A stretch of DNA of 64,000 nt from Gonocerus acuteangulatus (lineage: Eukaryota > Arthropoda > Insecta > Hemiptera > Coreidae): the NCBI GenBank assembly GCA_946811695.1, contig OX328132.1, positions 100,682,935 through 100,746,934 on the forward strand. Reading direction: 5' to 3'. Shown here one piece after another: positions 22,430 through 34,918 of the stretch (positions within the stretch are counted from its first letter, which is position 1; every line of letters begins with the position of its first letter). The position numbers and the translations under genes are program-made. The notes under the pieces are model-generated. The model did not search any database. It saw nothing but the letters and a program-made list of their open reading frames with translations, and had not been told where the DNA came from.

Positions 22430-23600
22430 CTTTGAAACGCCGACTAAAATAGGAAAATAAACAAGTTTCTATTTCATATCAAAATGTCTAATCGGACAAC
22501 TCTATATCATAGTAACTAGAGATAAGAAAAAATAAAACAAATTATGTATCAACATATTAAATATGTATGGCATAAAATCCTTTTAAAATGTGTAAATGAA
22601 TAACTCTACTACTATGTAAACATGCTGCAAATGACTGGTGTTGTAGTAAAATGATATATTTTATTTATTATTGCTTATTCTTCTGAAGAAAAACTTGTTC
22701 AATAGAAGTAATAAATGTAGTTATTAATTTAAATTTTAATTTTATCTCAATGGACCGTCCATTTGAATCGGGTACTATGAAAATTAATATAAAATACCCT
22801 TCACTCTGCCTAAATTTGTGTTGTTTTTTTTTTTGTATTTTTTTTTACTTTTGTGTGTACATTCAAGTGAATATACATTTCCTTTTCAATAACTTGCGGA
22901 TGTTTTAGTGTATTTTAGGCACTATCATTTTTCTTTACATAAGAAAAAAGATCTAACCTCACGGGACTCTAAATAATAAACATAACATTGCTGCTACGAT
23001 AAAATAATCATTTTTTTGAATTGTTGTGCAATTTATTAATCTAAATACCCTAAATATTAATCTAAATAAATCTAAATATTAATCTAAATAATTGCAGTCT
23101 AAACTAATACAATTATTCAACTTCTCTTAAATTTTTTAGTTGTACCATAGTGAACAAAACGTCTCTGAGTTTTTAATAAATTTACAATAATTTATGAAAT
23201 AATTTTTAATAAAATTAGGCTTCTATCAATTTTCATGATTTGAATTTATATAATCATCATTTTGCCTCAAAAATACAACAAAAAAAAGACTAAAAAAAAT
23301 GAAAAATGTGAATTTGAGACATTCAAAGAATAAAGCTGCAAATATGAGGACATAAAAGAGCAGCAATGAATGTACGCCGTGCTAAAGATGTCTACGACGT
23401 ATTTTCACAATGAGCAAAAGTATATCATTAGGTGAAGTCATTTACGTTTTCTATAGTGACTTCGACAGATGATCACAAGTAGAGAAGAACCTTTTGAAAG
23501 AGTGAAGGTACATCGTGTAAGTAGGGGGAAGATGTAGTAAGAGCCCACATGTTCCAAATCAATAATGTTAGGACCCCTGTAGCCACGTGGATACCAGTCT
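22430..23600. other. AT-rich intronic DNA of onecut
   Basis: Follows the CUT-exon splice donor on the minus strand. Contains ATTAATCTAAATA near-repeats at 23035-23095. No second exon was seen. Confidence 0.5.
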
Positions 23601-23658
23601 GTTTACATCGCTCTCCTCGAGAAGCAAGGGGGCGGGGTGTGAAATTTAAATTTCTTAC

Positions 23659-25000
23659 CTGCTAGCCTTAGAGCGGACATCCTTTGGAATTCTGGCTCCT
23701 GGAGCCATTTCCACATCCTCCGAAATGTTTCCCTCCCACTCTTCAGCTTGGACCAAGGCTTTGGGTTCCTGAGAAGGTCCGAAAGCGTGCCTTGGGACCT
23801 GCAGAGGACCCTCTGGGCGAAGATCGCTTGAGGGATGCTGTAGCGTTTCAGTTCGGCAGAAATCCTTTGGGCCAGCTCCTTGGTGTTGATCTCTTCCAAC
23901 TCATTGTTTGCAGATCCTACTGAAGGACAGGAAGGTTGTGTCACTGTTTTCAAAGCTATGGTAGATTGTTGTTTAGGAGGTGAAGGAGCAGTGACAACAA
24001 CAGCTTCCCTTTGGACTAGGGTAGGCGGAGAATGGTGGGGGGATACCACCACGGAAGGAGCTTGGGAGTGAGGTGTGATGGTCGTAAGGCCGTTGAGGGA
24101 CGGGATTGTCCCTGAGCTTGTGAACCCTCCTACAAGTGTGCTAGGGGGTGAGTGCAAGGAGGCTGATGGAGGACTCAATTGTGGGCTCTGACCCCCTAAT
24201 CCTCCCCGTACCAATTCTCGTTGATTGTACGGGGAGTCGTATCCATTCGGGGACATACTTTTTGGAGGAGAGTTGAGGCCATTCTGGCTGTATGTGCTCT
24301 GTGGGGAGAGTGGCGAGTGCTGTTGTGAAAGCCCAATTCCTGACAAATTGTTGGGAGAATAGTGGTGAGGAGACATCCCCATAGAGGGCAATTTATCATA
24401 GCCGTAAGAATTTACACCCATACCCAAACCCAGTCCATTGTTCTGCATGACTGTGAATGATCCACTGACATTTCCAGGGTGTCCATAAGCGAATTTGTCC
24501 GAGACTGTAGAAATAGGTGGCAAGGGTTGAAGAGGTGTCAGTGTGGCATAAGAAGACCCGGGACTAAAACCTGGGGGAGACATTCTTCCATTGACAGAAG
24601 TAAGAGTCTGATAAGTGGGTTCAGGTTGTAAGGAACGAAAATCACCCGCGTCTATCATACCTGCCACACTGACAGAAATCCCACTGACTGAGGATGGGGA
24701 TATTTTTCCAGGACTGAGTAACCGGGAATCTCGTGAATCGTCTTGCTCGTGAGGTTGAACTATTACAGAAAGCTGTTTGCTTTCTTCGCACTCTGACAAC
24801 TCTCCACCACTCTCCTCCTTGACGTCTACTTCCAAGTCCTCGCAAAGCACTCCTCTCCTGGCGACGACAGGCCGGGAAATGTCGAGCCCGCGGCCCGACA
24901 TCAAGCCATGCGTGCTTAGGCCCTCCGAATCGACCGTCTCCACCGACACAAGTCCCTCTCCTAACGATTGATTCTCCGCCATTTCCACGATCGCCTCCAT
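23659..25000 (-). CDS. onecut: Onecut-family transcription factor, first coding exon (STH box and CUT domain)
   Basis: This encodes a nuclear DNA-binding transcription factor of the ONECUT/HNF6 family. Residues 128-187 hold the family's STH box, with TLTPLQPLPPISTVSDKF and GNVSGSFT. Residues 367-447 are the single CUT domain, from ELEEINTKELAQRISAELKR to FQRMSALRLA. Residues 60-63 (VKEE) fit a sumoylation motif. The linker is Ser/Pro/Gly-rich. The start at 25000 has a strong context (AAGCCATGGAG). The exon ends at GCTAGCAG with the donor GTAAGAAAT at 23658-23650; the 18 codons read beyond it to the stop at 23603 are intron. Splitting CUT and homeodomain between exons is normal for the family. 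The homeodomain exon was not found at lower coordinates. Confidence 0.93.
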
Positions 25001-25700
25001 GGCTTCTCATAGAGACAACAGCACAGCCACTCCGGCACACTAAAATTCACTTGAACCACGTAAAAGCACTGTTCCCGATTTAGTAAAGCACATAACAGGG
25101 AGAGAAACGAGCACTAAGCAACATATTCACGGAGAGTTTGTACATGCTTGCGTGGTAGGCTACTGCACAGAATCGTCGATCAATACTGTGGAGGGGGGGG
25201 GGAGTGGGGAAGGGAGAGGGCGCTTCGCTCCCAATGTCGGCGGTACAACTGCAGCCCCCTTTTTCAGCTAGCCAACTCTCAACTAAGACTGTTCATATTT
25301 ACCCTGGATCCGTAGGCATATGTGATGTGGCCGGCAGCTGGAGGTCCCCCACTCCACATCAGTTTCTTTGATAGCTCGTCTCCTTACGGACACCGTACGC
25401 ACTTCACTAGCTGTTGGCCCACTCACGAGAATCGATGCTACAGCTGAATATCACTTGTTCAAGGCTAAACCAATCAATATCTATGTCAGTTCACACGTGC
25501 TCCGGTAGAAATAGTGTGTACTTGCCGGTCCAAGCACCCTGGCTCTCGGCGTGTAGTCAGCATACTGACAGCTCTCCCTCCTTACACCACTCGGCTGTCT
25601 CCAATTGTTCAGAGTAGCAGCGTTACGTCACCACTCCTACCCCGGCAGCCGCTCCCTCTGTCACCCCTGCACTACCCCCTCGCCCCTGAAATCATAAAAC
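25001..25700 (-). promoter_or_regulatory. GC-rich 5' UTR and promoter region of onecut
   Basis: GC content rises sharply directly upstream of the onecut start, with poly-purine and GC-rich blocks (for example 25191-25240). A CRE-like TTACGTCA lies at 25623-25630. An upstream ATG at 25010-25008 is out of frame with the main start. A weak acceptor-like TTATGATTTCAG (minus, about 25688) might mark a 5' UTR exon. The transcription start is not resolved. Confidence 0.6.
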
Positions 25701-27225
25701 ATATTTAGAAAAAACAATAGCAGCGATTGTAGAATGTGGTAAGTCTAACGTTTGATGATTTTCTTAGTAATCTTCTGAATCAGTGTTGTTTTGAATAGTG
25801 AAAATATTAAAGAGTTGTTATCGTATAAATAATGGATATACTAAATTTTCTAATGACGAACTGGCAGTTTAAATTAACCATTTAAATCAATTCTAATAAA
25901 ATAATTCTAAAATCGTAACAATAAATTACAAACTTAGAAGTTTTCTTTTAAACCCTGCTTTATAAAACTAGATAATTCATGTAGTAAAATGCCATGTATA
26001 AGCTTGCAATTATGCTAGCAACAATTGCCACAAGATAGAAAACTATAACATGCCAGAATATGGCGTTTCTTCATTTATTACAATTTTTCATTAGGCCAAT
26101 AATGTCTTAAACACATTTATTAATAAATGCCAGTTCTTTATTTAACTATATGTGGTATCAAATGGACATCACAGGAAGAAAAAAACATACAAACCATTGA
26201 CCGAATAGAACGAATGCAGCCATTTATATTGATTTAAATTGTTATTTTAATAATAATACTTTACTAAAAGGAGATTTAAGAATCATAAATCAGTACTAAG
26301 CAAGATGTGTAAACATTAGACAATTCAAGTAATATGTAAACAAGAGAAAGCATTATATTGTTTTGAGATATAACACTGATTGCAACCTTCACCAGTGATA
26401 ACCTTTGATAAGAGGTTTTCACAAATTCCGTTTCGAAATTCTTATTCTTGCTATACCTAAAATTTAATAACCCCTATTAATATTCTACAGTTTTGATTTG
26501 TAAATTAAAATACATTGCAATTAATAAAGTCTGAATATTAAAGATTTAAATGTTTGGGAAGAATTAATGATGGATGAATTATAGAAAATGCAACTAGCAG
26601 AAATAACAACATATTTAAAAGCATATTTTGGCCTCAACAGAATTATTTAATTATTCCAATATAGTGTAATAGTATATTGCAATTAGATTAATAGACGTTT
26701 TAAAGAGAAAATTAATTTATCGTTACGTATCTCAATGGAAAAAACATGCATTATCTTCTTCTATATTTGAGGAGTAAATCTCAATAAGTGTGCTACAATT
26801 CTTTAAGGAATTTCAAAATGTTAATAACGAATACTTAATATTCATCAGTCCCCTATCTAGTACCATTTCATTAGGCTTATCCTAAAATAATTATTATTTC
26901 TAAAAAAATTATATAAATAATAAATAATTAAGATACTTATTAAGAGTACATAACAAGGCGATTTACCAAAATAATTAAGAAAAAAAATTATAATTTCCAT
27001 TGATAATACACCTACGTTTCTTTATCATAATGTACCAGGAAATGGACAATTGCAGGTTAATAAATATTGAATCACAAGCCACCTTGGTAAATAATTCACC
27101 TGAACAAGAAACTAATAAAACAAGTAAAATAACATTTCTTATTGTGATAGGGCTGGAATTTCTTCATTCTGATACTATTGAATAGATTTGTAGAAGTCTA
27201 CGAAATTGCGAGCAAACAAGTGAAA
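25701..27225. other. AT-rich interval, nothing recognised
   Basis: About 1.5 kb upstream of onecut without coding or repeat structure. A 61-codon frame at 27000-27185 shows no domain. Confidence 0.4.
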
Positions 27226-27229
27226 TAGT

Positions 27230-28019
27230 ATCCCAAAAAAAACATAAATGTGAAATAGAGGCCAAGTTCCTCCCCCACAAAGAAACACTCCCTTCCCCAA
27301 AAAGCGAGAAATATCTCCTCCTTCCATCCAACATCCAAAAAACGCCTTACCATCCTACACTCCAAAAAAAGTAGTATGAGTTGGTGTATTAGGTGTACCA
27401 TATATTCAACCAAAAATATTTGCCAATACAAGGGATGATACAAGAAAGAAATGTCCAAGTTCATTACTTAGAAGACCTCGTAATTACTTACTAAGAAGAG
27501 TAAAGACACTTCAACTGACCTTTAAAAACAATAATAAAAATACTTATATCCATTTACTAAAATATCACATTCCTCAACCAGGTATATTCTTAAACTTGGC
27601 AATGTTTATTTTTCTCTCTAAATATAATTTCGGCACAAAAAAAACATTGCCAAGTTTAAGAATATACCTGGTTGAGGAAAGTGATATTTTAGTAACTGGA
27701 TATAAGTATTTTTATTGTTGTTTTTAAAGGTCAGTTGAAGTGTCTTTACTCTTCTTAGTAAGTAATTACGAGGTCTTCTAAGTAATGAACTTGGACATTT
27801 CTTTCTTGTATCATCCCTTGTATTGGCAAATATTTTTGGTTGAATATATGGTACACCTAATACACCAACTCATACTACTTTTTTTGGAGTGTAGGATGGT
27901 AAGGCGTTTTTTGGATGTTGGATGGAAGGAGGAGATATTTCTCGCTTTTTGGGGAAGGGAGTGTTTCTTTGTGGGGGAGGAACTTGGCCTCTATTTCACA
28001 TTTATGTTTTTTTGGGGAT
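27230..28019. repeat. 790-bp palindrome P1
   Basis: The left arm 27230-27609 and right arm 27640-28019 are reverse complements with few differences and a loop of about 30 bp. The outer ends are ATCCCAAAAAAAACAT and ATGTTTTTTTGGGGAT. The same 80-odd-residue open frame therefore appears on both arms (27464-27198 minus, 27785-28048 plus), which is a consequence of symmetry and not two genes. Confidence 0.9.
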
Positions 28020-28227
28020 CTCATTACTTTTTTCTAAGTATTAAATAAAATTTAGATGCCACATACCTACTGGTTTTTTTACTTCATATAAAACCAGGGT
28101 CTTTGGATTCTGCATAAAGTTCTCCTTAATGCTTGATATTTGATACCAATAATCAACCTACATACATCTAATCACTAGACTAGAAAAGTTAGAAGCTTTT
28201 CCAGATGACTTTACTCTAGAGGTCAAA

Positions 28228-28440
28228 TTGATTGCTCGCCTAACTAAACTATTACACTGTATAACAAAGGAACCTCTTCCCGATGATAAAGATCACCACA
28301 AGGAAAGTGTAGAAGGCCTTCAAGAAAAAGAAAAGAACCAAGACGATACATTTTGGGTTTGTGATCCTAAACTTTGTAATTTAGATGACTTTGAAAAACT
28401 TAGTATCTGCTTTCAAGTATATTATGCATTTAACCCTTAA
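28228..28440 (+). pseudogene. Coding-like fragment in copy R, unrecognised
   Basis: A 70-codon frame with ITKEPLPDDKDHHKESVEGL and later DDTFWVCDPKLCNLDDFEKL. The copy in R' (33685-33476, minus) keeps the frame with conservative changes (CKTQEPYPEDKDHNRESAEG; DTFWVCDPKLCNLD). Preservation in two copies suggests a former protein, perhaps cargo. I recognise no family. Confidence 0.35.
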
Positions 28441-28643
28441 GACTTTATTTACAACATTTAAGAAAGAAGTCACACGTGTTGTTGTTAAGATGCATCGAAA
28501 TGTTTCTTAAAACATCAAATATAGGTTCTCCTTACCAAGACGATTCATTTGATACCCCACATGATGGGTTTCAGAAGGAATGATGGTTTTCCGATGGGAC
28601 AAAAAGTACAAAACGTCATAGGTAATATGACACTCCCGTAACA

Positions 28644-29245
28644 AGACCTACCTGCGTGCCAAGTTTGGTCAAAATAGGCCAAACGGTGTGAATTTGTGTA
28701 AGGAACGAACATGCAGACAGACAGCTGAAAGTCCTTTTTTACCTATCCTAGTGCATTCCGCGGACCAAGACCTACCTGTGTGCCAAGTTTGGTCAAAATA
28801 GGCCAAATGGTGTGGATTTGTATAAGGGACAAACATACAGACAGACAGCTGGTAGATTTTTTTGACCTAGCCTAGGAGATTTCTCGTATCAAGACCTACC
28901 ATTATTCCAAGTTTGGTCTAAATCGGTCAAACGGTGTGTATTTGTGTAAGGAACAAACATGGAGACAGACAGCTGATAGACGATTGTGGCCTAGCCTTTG
29001 ACACTACCCGGATAAAGACCTACCTGTGTACCATGTTTGGTCAAAATCGGTAAATCGTGTGGATTTGTATAAGGAATAAACAGTTAGGCAAACAGCTGAT
29101 AGACGATATTGAACTAGCCTATGATTCTCCCCGTATCAAGACCCATCTGTGTCCCAAGTTTGGTCAAAATCGATCAAACGGTTCGGATTTATATAAGGGA
29201 CAAACATACAGACAGACAGCTGGTGTACGATTTTTACCAAGCCTA
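28644..29245 (+). repeat. Five 122-bp tandem units in copy R
   Basis: AAGACCTACC-type starts recur near 28644, 28766, 28890, 29013 and 29136, each followed by CCAAGTTTGGTCAAAAT, AACGGTGTG(G/A)ATTTGT and ACAGACAGACAGCTG. The inverted copy (33120-33320) has about two units, so copy number differs. Confidence 0.9.
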
Positions 29246-29814
29246 CATGCGCCTAAATGTTTCTTAAAACATCAAATATAGGTTCTTCATACCGAGACGA
29301 TTCATTTGATACCCCACATCATGGGTTTCGGACGAAACGATGGGTTTACGAAGGAAGTACAAAACTGGCGCGCCCCCGCCCCGGAAGCAGCGTCAAACAC
29401 AACTTTTCAGGATTTTTCGATTTTTTCCTTTAATAACACCTTAATATCTATCATCCTGCAAAATTTCAAGTCTCTAGCATCATGGGAAGTGCCTAATAAT
29501 TTTGATGAGTCAGTGAGTGAGTGAGTGAGTGAGTGAGTGAGTCCTATAAATCCCGATTTTCGATCGCTTATATCTCAGAAACTATTCGAGGTAGAATTAT
29601 GAAAATTTCCAGTTTTACTCACATCTAGTAGTATAATACCTCTGTAAAATGTCATAACTTTATCTTTACCTGGTTGAAAGTTATGAGAGAGTAAAAATCG
29701 GCTCTAAGACCTCCTGTAATATACACACAGTATGCTTAGGCCGGAACTTGGCCTGGCGCACTACCGTGCGCCTAGATGTAATAATATCCATATAAATGAT
29801 ATATATTTATACAT

Positions 29815-30074
<260 letters not shown>

Positions 30075-31801
30075 CAGGGTGTCCCGTAAATGTCTAGTCA
30101 TATTCTGAGGGGTGATAGAGGACCCTTAGGGGAACAAAAAATGTTCTTTGACGATTTCCCGAATTCTCGCCCATAAGGGAGAAAACGTCGTTTTATTGTT
30201 TTTTCGAGACAAAAGTACTTTTTAGAAGAATAATCGTTGTAGCTCCGTCCCAGGTGGTACTACTAAAAAGGGTGTGAAACCAATCGAAAGCTGAGTAAAT
30301 TTACTATAAGACTAGTTGGGAGTACACGTAAAAATGAATGAATGTAAGTATGTATATCTCACCAAAAGAAGGCAATTCTAAATTTCCTGACATTTTATTG
30401 ATATTTCTTTCCAGCGTTACTCCTCAATGGGCAGGATCTGAGATTTCCGGGTTTTAGAAAAACTTCCTCATTTAACCAGCTTTCCATTCATGTATCACAA
30501 CCCTGTGTTATTGAAGTATTTGAACGATTTAAGAACAAAAGTTTAAAAAAAACATGGATCTGTGAAAAGAAAATTATATTTTTTTCTTCAATTTATTCAA
30601 AAAGCTGAAGGGAAATATTTTTTTTATAAATGTTTACATAAATATTAAGTAAACATTTACTTAAAAGAATAAAAAAAATACTTCCACGGATATAAAAAAA
30701 AATCTTAAAACAGTAAATAAATAAAATACACATTTATTTTGAATTTATTAATTCAGGTAACTAATACTGGGCCCAGGAGGCGGCCATTAAGGAACCCCAA
30801 CCATACATTAACCTCAAAAATTTTTATTTTTACCTAGATCACGCATTTGAACACATTTTTACAGGTACTTATATTTAGAAAACAAATGCTTTACCTTAAA
30901 TTAATACTGATGGCTACGCTTGTGAAACTCACTGGGATTCTGAGCCCATGCGTTTTTGTTTGTCGTTGTGGTAATTAAAAATTCTATCCCTCATAAATAA
31001 TATGTACATAGTCCTGTAAAAATGTGTTCAAAAGCGTGATATAGGTAAAAATAGTAATTTTTGAGGTTAATGTATGGTTGGGGTTCCTTAATGGCCGCCT
31101 CCTGGACCCAGTATTAGTTACCTGAATTAATTAATTCAAAATAAATGTGTATTTTTTTTATTTACTGTTTTAAGATTTTTTTATATCCGTGGAAGTAATT
31201 TTTTTTATTCTTTTAAGTAAGTATTTACTTAATATTTATGTAAGCATTTATAAAAAAAATATTTCCCTTCAGCTTTTTGAATAAATTGAAGAAAAAAATA
31301 TAATTTTCTTTTCACAGATCCATGTTTTTTTTAAAACTTTTGTTCTTAAATCGTTCAAATACTTCAATAATCACAACCCTGTGATACATGAATGGAAAGC
31401 TGGTTAAATGAGGAAGTTTTTCTGAAACCCGGAAATCTCAGATCCTGCTTATTGAGGAGTAACGCTGGAAAGAAATATCAATAAAATGTCAGGAAATTTA
31501 GAATTGCCTTCTTTTGGTAAGATATACATACTTACATTCATTCATTTTTACGTTTACTCTCAACTAGTCTTATAGTAAATTTACTCAGCTTTCGATTGGT
31601 TTCACACCCTTTTTAGTAGTACCACCTGGGACGGAGCTACAACGATTATTCTTCTAAAAACTACGTTTGTCTCGAAAAAACAATAAAACGACGTTTTCTC
31701 CCTTATGGGCGAGAATTCGGGAAATCGTCATAGAACATTTTTTGTTCCCCTAAGGGTCCTCTATCACCCCTCACAATATGACTAGACATTTACGGGACAC
31801 C

Positions 31802-31804
<3 letters not shown>
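30075..31804. mobile_element. 1.73-kb foldback element with ~797-bp inverted arms
   Basis: Ends are CAGGGTGTCCCGTAAATGTC and its reverse complement, flanked by TA on both sides. Arms 30075-30871 and 31008-31804 pair almost completely around a 136-bp spacer. The arms contain no convincing protein. A TA target and CAGGGTG ends fit a Tc1/mariner-like non-autonomous element. A truncated relative lies at 45141-45727. Confidence 0.75.

Positions 31805-31868
<64 letters not shown>
31805..31868. repeat. (TA)n tract between two elements
   Basis: Pure TA separates the foldback element from the next CAGGGTG-type terminus. Confidence 0.95.
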
Positions 31869-31870
<2 letters not shown>

Positions 31871-32591
31871 GGGTGTGTCGCAATTTAATGACAATCCTTC
31901 AAGGGATACAACTAGACGAAAATTGTTGTTTAACACCACCAACCACACACTTCTATCTCCCTCCGTTCCGGACATGCCGTTCAGGAGGTTCTTTACAGAT
32001 AATCTCACAAAAGTGGGATTATCTCACAATTTCATAATGTGATTGGAATTCTAGAGTTAAAAAACATCAAATTAAATAAAAATAATATTATGGGTTTTTT
32101 TCGTGATATTATCAGAAATAAATAAAAATTAATTTATCATGAAATAATTATTTAATGATTGTAATAAGTCTTATATAAAAGTTAGATAAAAAAAGAAAAA
32201 AGAAAAAATACAAATCAAAAATTACAATCGTGCTTACAACTGGCCTCCTTTCAGAACACACTGTCGGCAACTGGTTTCGTTGCTGATTTAGTCCTTGCAA
32301 TCTCACTATAATCAATAAATATTAATATCATGATGAATAATTTCTATTTATTTCTGATATCACGAAAATAAACATAATATTACCTTAATTTACTTGATGT
32401 TTTTTCACTCTAGAATCCCAATTACATTATGAAATTGAGAGATAATCTCAGTTCTGAGTATACTGTTGGTAAGTTGATTAAATTCTACAGCCTTTGTGAG
32501 ATTCGGCAGTCTGCAGGATTTATTTTAGAAGAGTACTGACTTTCGAAATGTTGTCGCTAATCAGAAGCTTTTATTAATTTATACTTTTAAG

Positions 32592-34623
32592 ATCTAGGCG
32601 CACGGTAGTGCGCCAGGCCAAGTTCCGGCCTAAGCATACTGTGTGTATATTACAGGCGGTCTTAGAGCCGATTTTTACCCTCTCATAACTTTCAACCAGG
32701 TAAAGATAAAGTTATGAAATTTTACACAGGTATTATACTACTAGATGTGAGTAAAACTGGAAATTTGCATAATTCTACATCGAATAGTTTCTGAGATATA
32801 AGCGATCGAAAATCGGGATTTATAGGACTCACTCACTCACTGACTCATCAAAATTATTAGGCACTTCCCATGATGCTAGAGAATAGAAATTTTGCATGAA
32901 GATAGATATGAAGACGTTATTAAAGGAAAAAATCGAAAAATCGCGAAAAGTTGTGTTTGACTCCGCTTCCGAGGCGGGGGCGTTCCAGTTTTGTACTTCC
33001 TTCGGAAACCCATCATTCCGTCCGAAACCCATGATGTGGGGTATCAAATGAATTGTCTCGGTATGAAGAACCTATATTTGATGTTTTAAGAAACAATAAG
33101 GCGCATATAGGCTCGGTAAAAATCTTATAGCAGCTGTCTGTCTGTATGTTTGTTCCTCTTACAAATCCGTACCGTTTGACCGATTTTGACCAAACTTGGG
33201 ACACAGATGGGTCTTGATACGGGGAGAATCATAGGCTAGGTTAAATTGTCTATCAGCTGTCTGTCTGTCTGTTTGTTCCTTATACAAATTCACACCGTTT
33301 GACCGATTTTGACAAAATTTGCCATCATTTCTTCTGAAACCCATCATGTGGAGTATCAAATGAATCGTCTTGGTAAGGAGAACCTATATTTGATGTTTGA
33401 AAAAACATTTCCACGCATCTTAACAAAAACTGTTGTGACTTCTTTCTTAAATGTAGTAAATAAAGTCGTAGGGGTTCACTGCATAATATACTTCAAAGCA
33501 GATACTAAGTTTTTCAAAGTCGAGCCATCTAAATTACAAAGTTTAGGATCACAAACCCAAAATGTATCGTCTTTGTTCTTATATTTTTCTCGAAGGCCTT
33601 CTGCACTTTCCCTATTGTGATCTTTATCCTCGGGATAAGGTTCCTGTGTTTTACAGTGTAATAGTGTAGTTAAGAGAGCAATCAATTAGTCATCTGGAAG
33701 AGCTTCTAACTTTTCTAGTCTAGTGATTAGATGTATGTAGGTCGATTATTGGTATCAAATATCAAGCAGTAAGGAGAACCTTATGCAGAATCCAAGGACC
33801 CTGGTTTTATATGAAGTACAAAAGCGACTAGGTATGCGGCAACTAAATTCTATTTCATACTTAGAAAAAAGTAATGAGATCCCCAAAAAAACATAAATGT
33901 GAAATAGAGGCCAAGTTCCTTCCCCCACAAAGAAACACTCTCTTCCTCAAAAATATCCCCTCCTAAAACCCCCCAAAAACGCCTTACCATTCTACACTCC
34001 AAAAAAGTAGTATGAGTTGGTGTATTAATTCAACGAAAAATATTTGCCAATACAAGAGATGATACAAGAAAGAAATGTCCAAGTTCATTACTTGGAAGAC
34101 CTCATAGTTACTTACTAAGAACAGTAAAGACACTTCAACTGACCTTTAAAAACAACAATAATAATACTTATATCCAGTTACTAAAATATCACTTTCCTCA
34201 ACCAGGTATATTCTTAAACTTGGCAATGTTTTTTTTTTTTTTTTGCCGAAATTATCTTTAGAGAAAAACTAAACATTGCCAAGTTTAAGAATATACCTGG
34301 TTGAGGAAAGTGATATTTTAGTAACTGGATATAAGTATTTTTATTGTTGTTTTTAAAGGTCAGTTGAAGTTTCTTTACTGTTCTTCGTAAGTAACTATGA
34401 GGTCTTCCAAGTAATGAACTTGGACATTTCTTTCTTGTATCATCTCTTGTATTGGCAAATATTTTTGGTTGAATTAATACACCAACTCATACTACTTTTT
34501 TGGAGTGTAGAATGGTAAGGCGTTTTTGGGGGGTTTTAGGAGAGGATATTTTTGAGGAAGATAGTGTTTCTTTGTGGGGGCAGGAACTTGGCCTCTATTT
34601 CACATTTATGTTTTTTTGGGGAT
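32592..34623 (-). mobile_element. Second Helentron-like family, copy R' (right arm)
   Basis: Inverted copy of 27230-29776. It keeps the hairpin GGCGCAC-GGTA-GTGCGCC (32597-32614), the GGCCAAGTTCC repeat (32617-32627), the (CACT)n tract, about two of the 122-bp units, the coding-like fragment and the outer palindrome. It is about 500 bp shorter than R, mainly from fewer tandem units. It lies within the element at 31869-34909. Confidence 0.6.
33879..34623. repeat. 745-bp palindrome P2
   Basis: Same design as P1, centred near 34245, with outer ends ATCCCCAAAAAAAC and GTTTTTTTGGGGAT. It is about 45 bp shorter than P1 through deletions present in both arms (for example the missing GGTGTACCATAT), so the two arms have changed together. 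Confidence 0.9.
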
Positions 34624-34918
34624 TGATATTACGGTGTGAATTAGATAATTGTGAACATTGAATGTGCATTACTCATAAAGAAAATTTAATGTTGATTTAA
34701 AAAATGTAATGAATTGTTGAAAAAACTGTGCAGAAGCAGAAAACATTGGAGCTGTACTACAAAAAACACGTTTTTCTCTAATGAACCTTTAGAACGGCAT
34801 GTGTCTGGAACGGATTGCCGTAGAAATGTGTGGTTGGTAGTGTTGAACTAAATTATTTGTCTAGTTTCACGCCCTGGAAGATTGTCATTAACTTGCGATA
34901 CACCCTGTATATATGTAT

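Larger units (their letters stand above)
27230..29776 (+). mobile_element. Second Helentron-like family, copy R (left arm of the large inverted repeat)
   Basis: A 2.5-kb unit, repeated inverted at 32592-34623. The 5' side has GGCCAAGTTCC (27256-27266). The 3' side has its reverse complement GGAACTTGGCC (29743-29753), then the perfect hairpin GGCGCAC-TACC-GTGCGCC (29755-29772), then TAG. This repeats the HINE plan with different sequence. The interior holds a palindrome (27230-28019), a short coding-like stretch, five 122-bp tandem units and a (GTGA)n tract (29513-29542). The class is inferred from terminal structure. Confidence 0.55.
31869..34909. mobile_element. Tc1/mariner-like remnant split by copy R'
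   Basis: The left terminus GGGTGTGTCGCAATTTAATG (31869) is matched by the inverted CATTAACTTGCGATACACCC (34888-34907, within GTCATTAACTTGCGATACACCCTG), TIRs of about 110 bp, with TATA outside. Between them lie internal inverted arms (32004-32150 and 32310-32456) and, on the minus strand near 32225-32310, CRQCVLKGGQ, which resembles the C-terminus of mariner-type transposases. The 2-kb unit R' (32592-34623) sits inside. The transposase match is short and uncertain. Confidence 0.5.

Noticed and set aside
23603..23658. Last 18 codons of the onecut open frame as protein
   Set aside because: They follow a clear GTAAGAAAT splice donor and are not part of the family's conserved sequence.
23684..24971. 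Plus-strand frames opposite onecut
   Set aside because: They are antisense shadows of the onecut coding sequence, with no domain of their own.
27198..28048. Two identical open frames as a duplicated gene
   Set aside because: They are the two arms of one palindrome, so the same sequence appears on both strands; there is no independent coding evidence.
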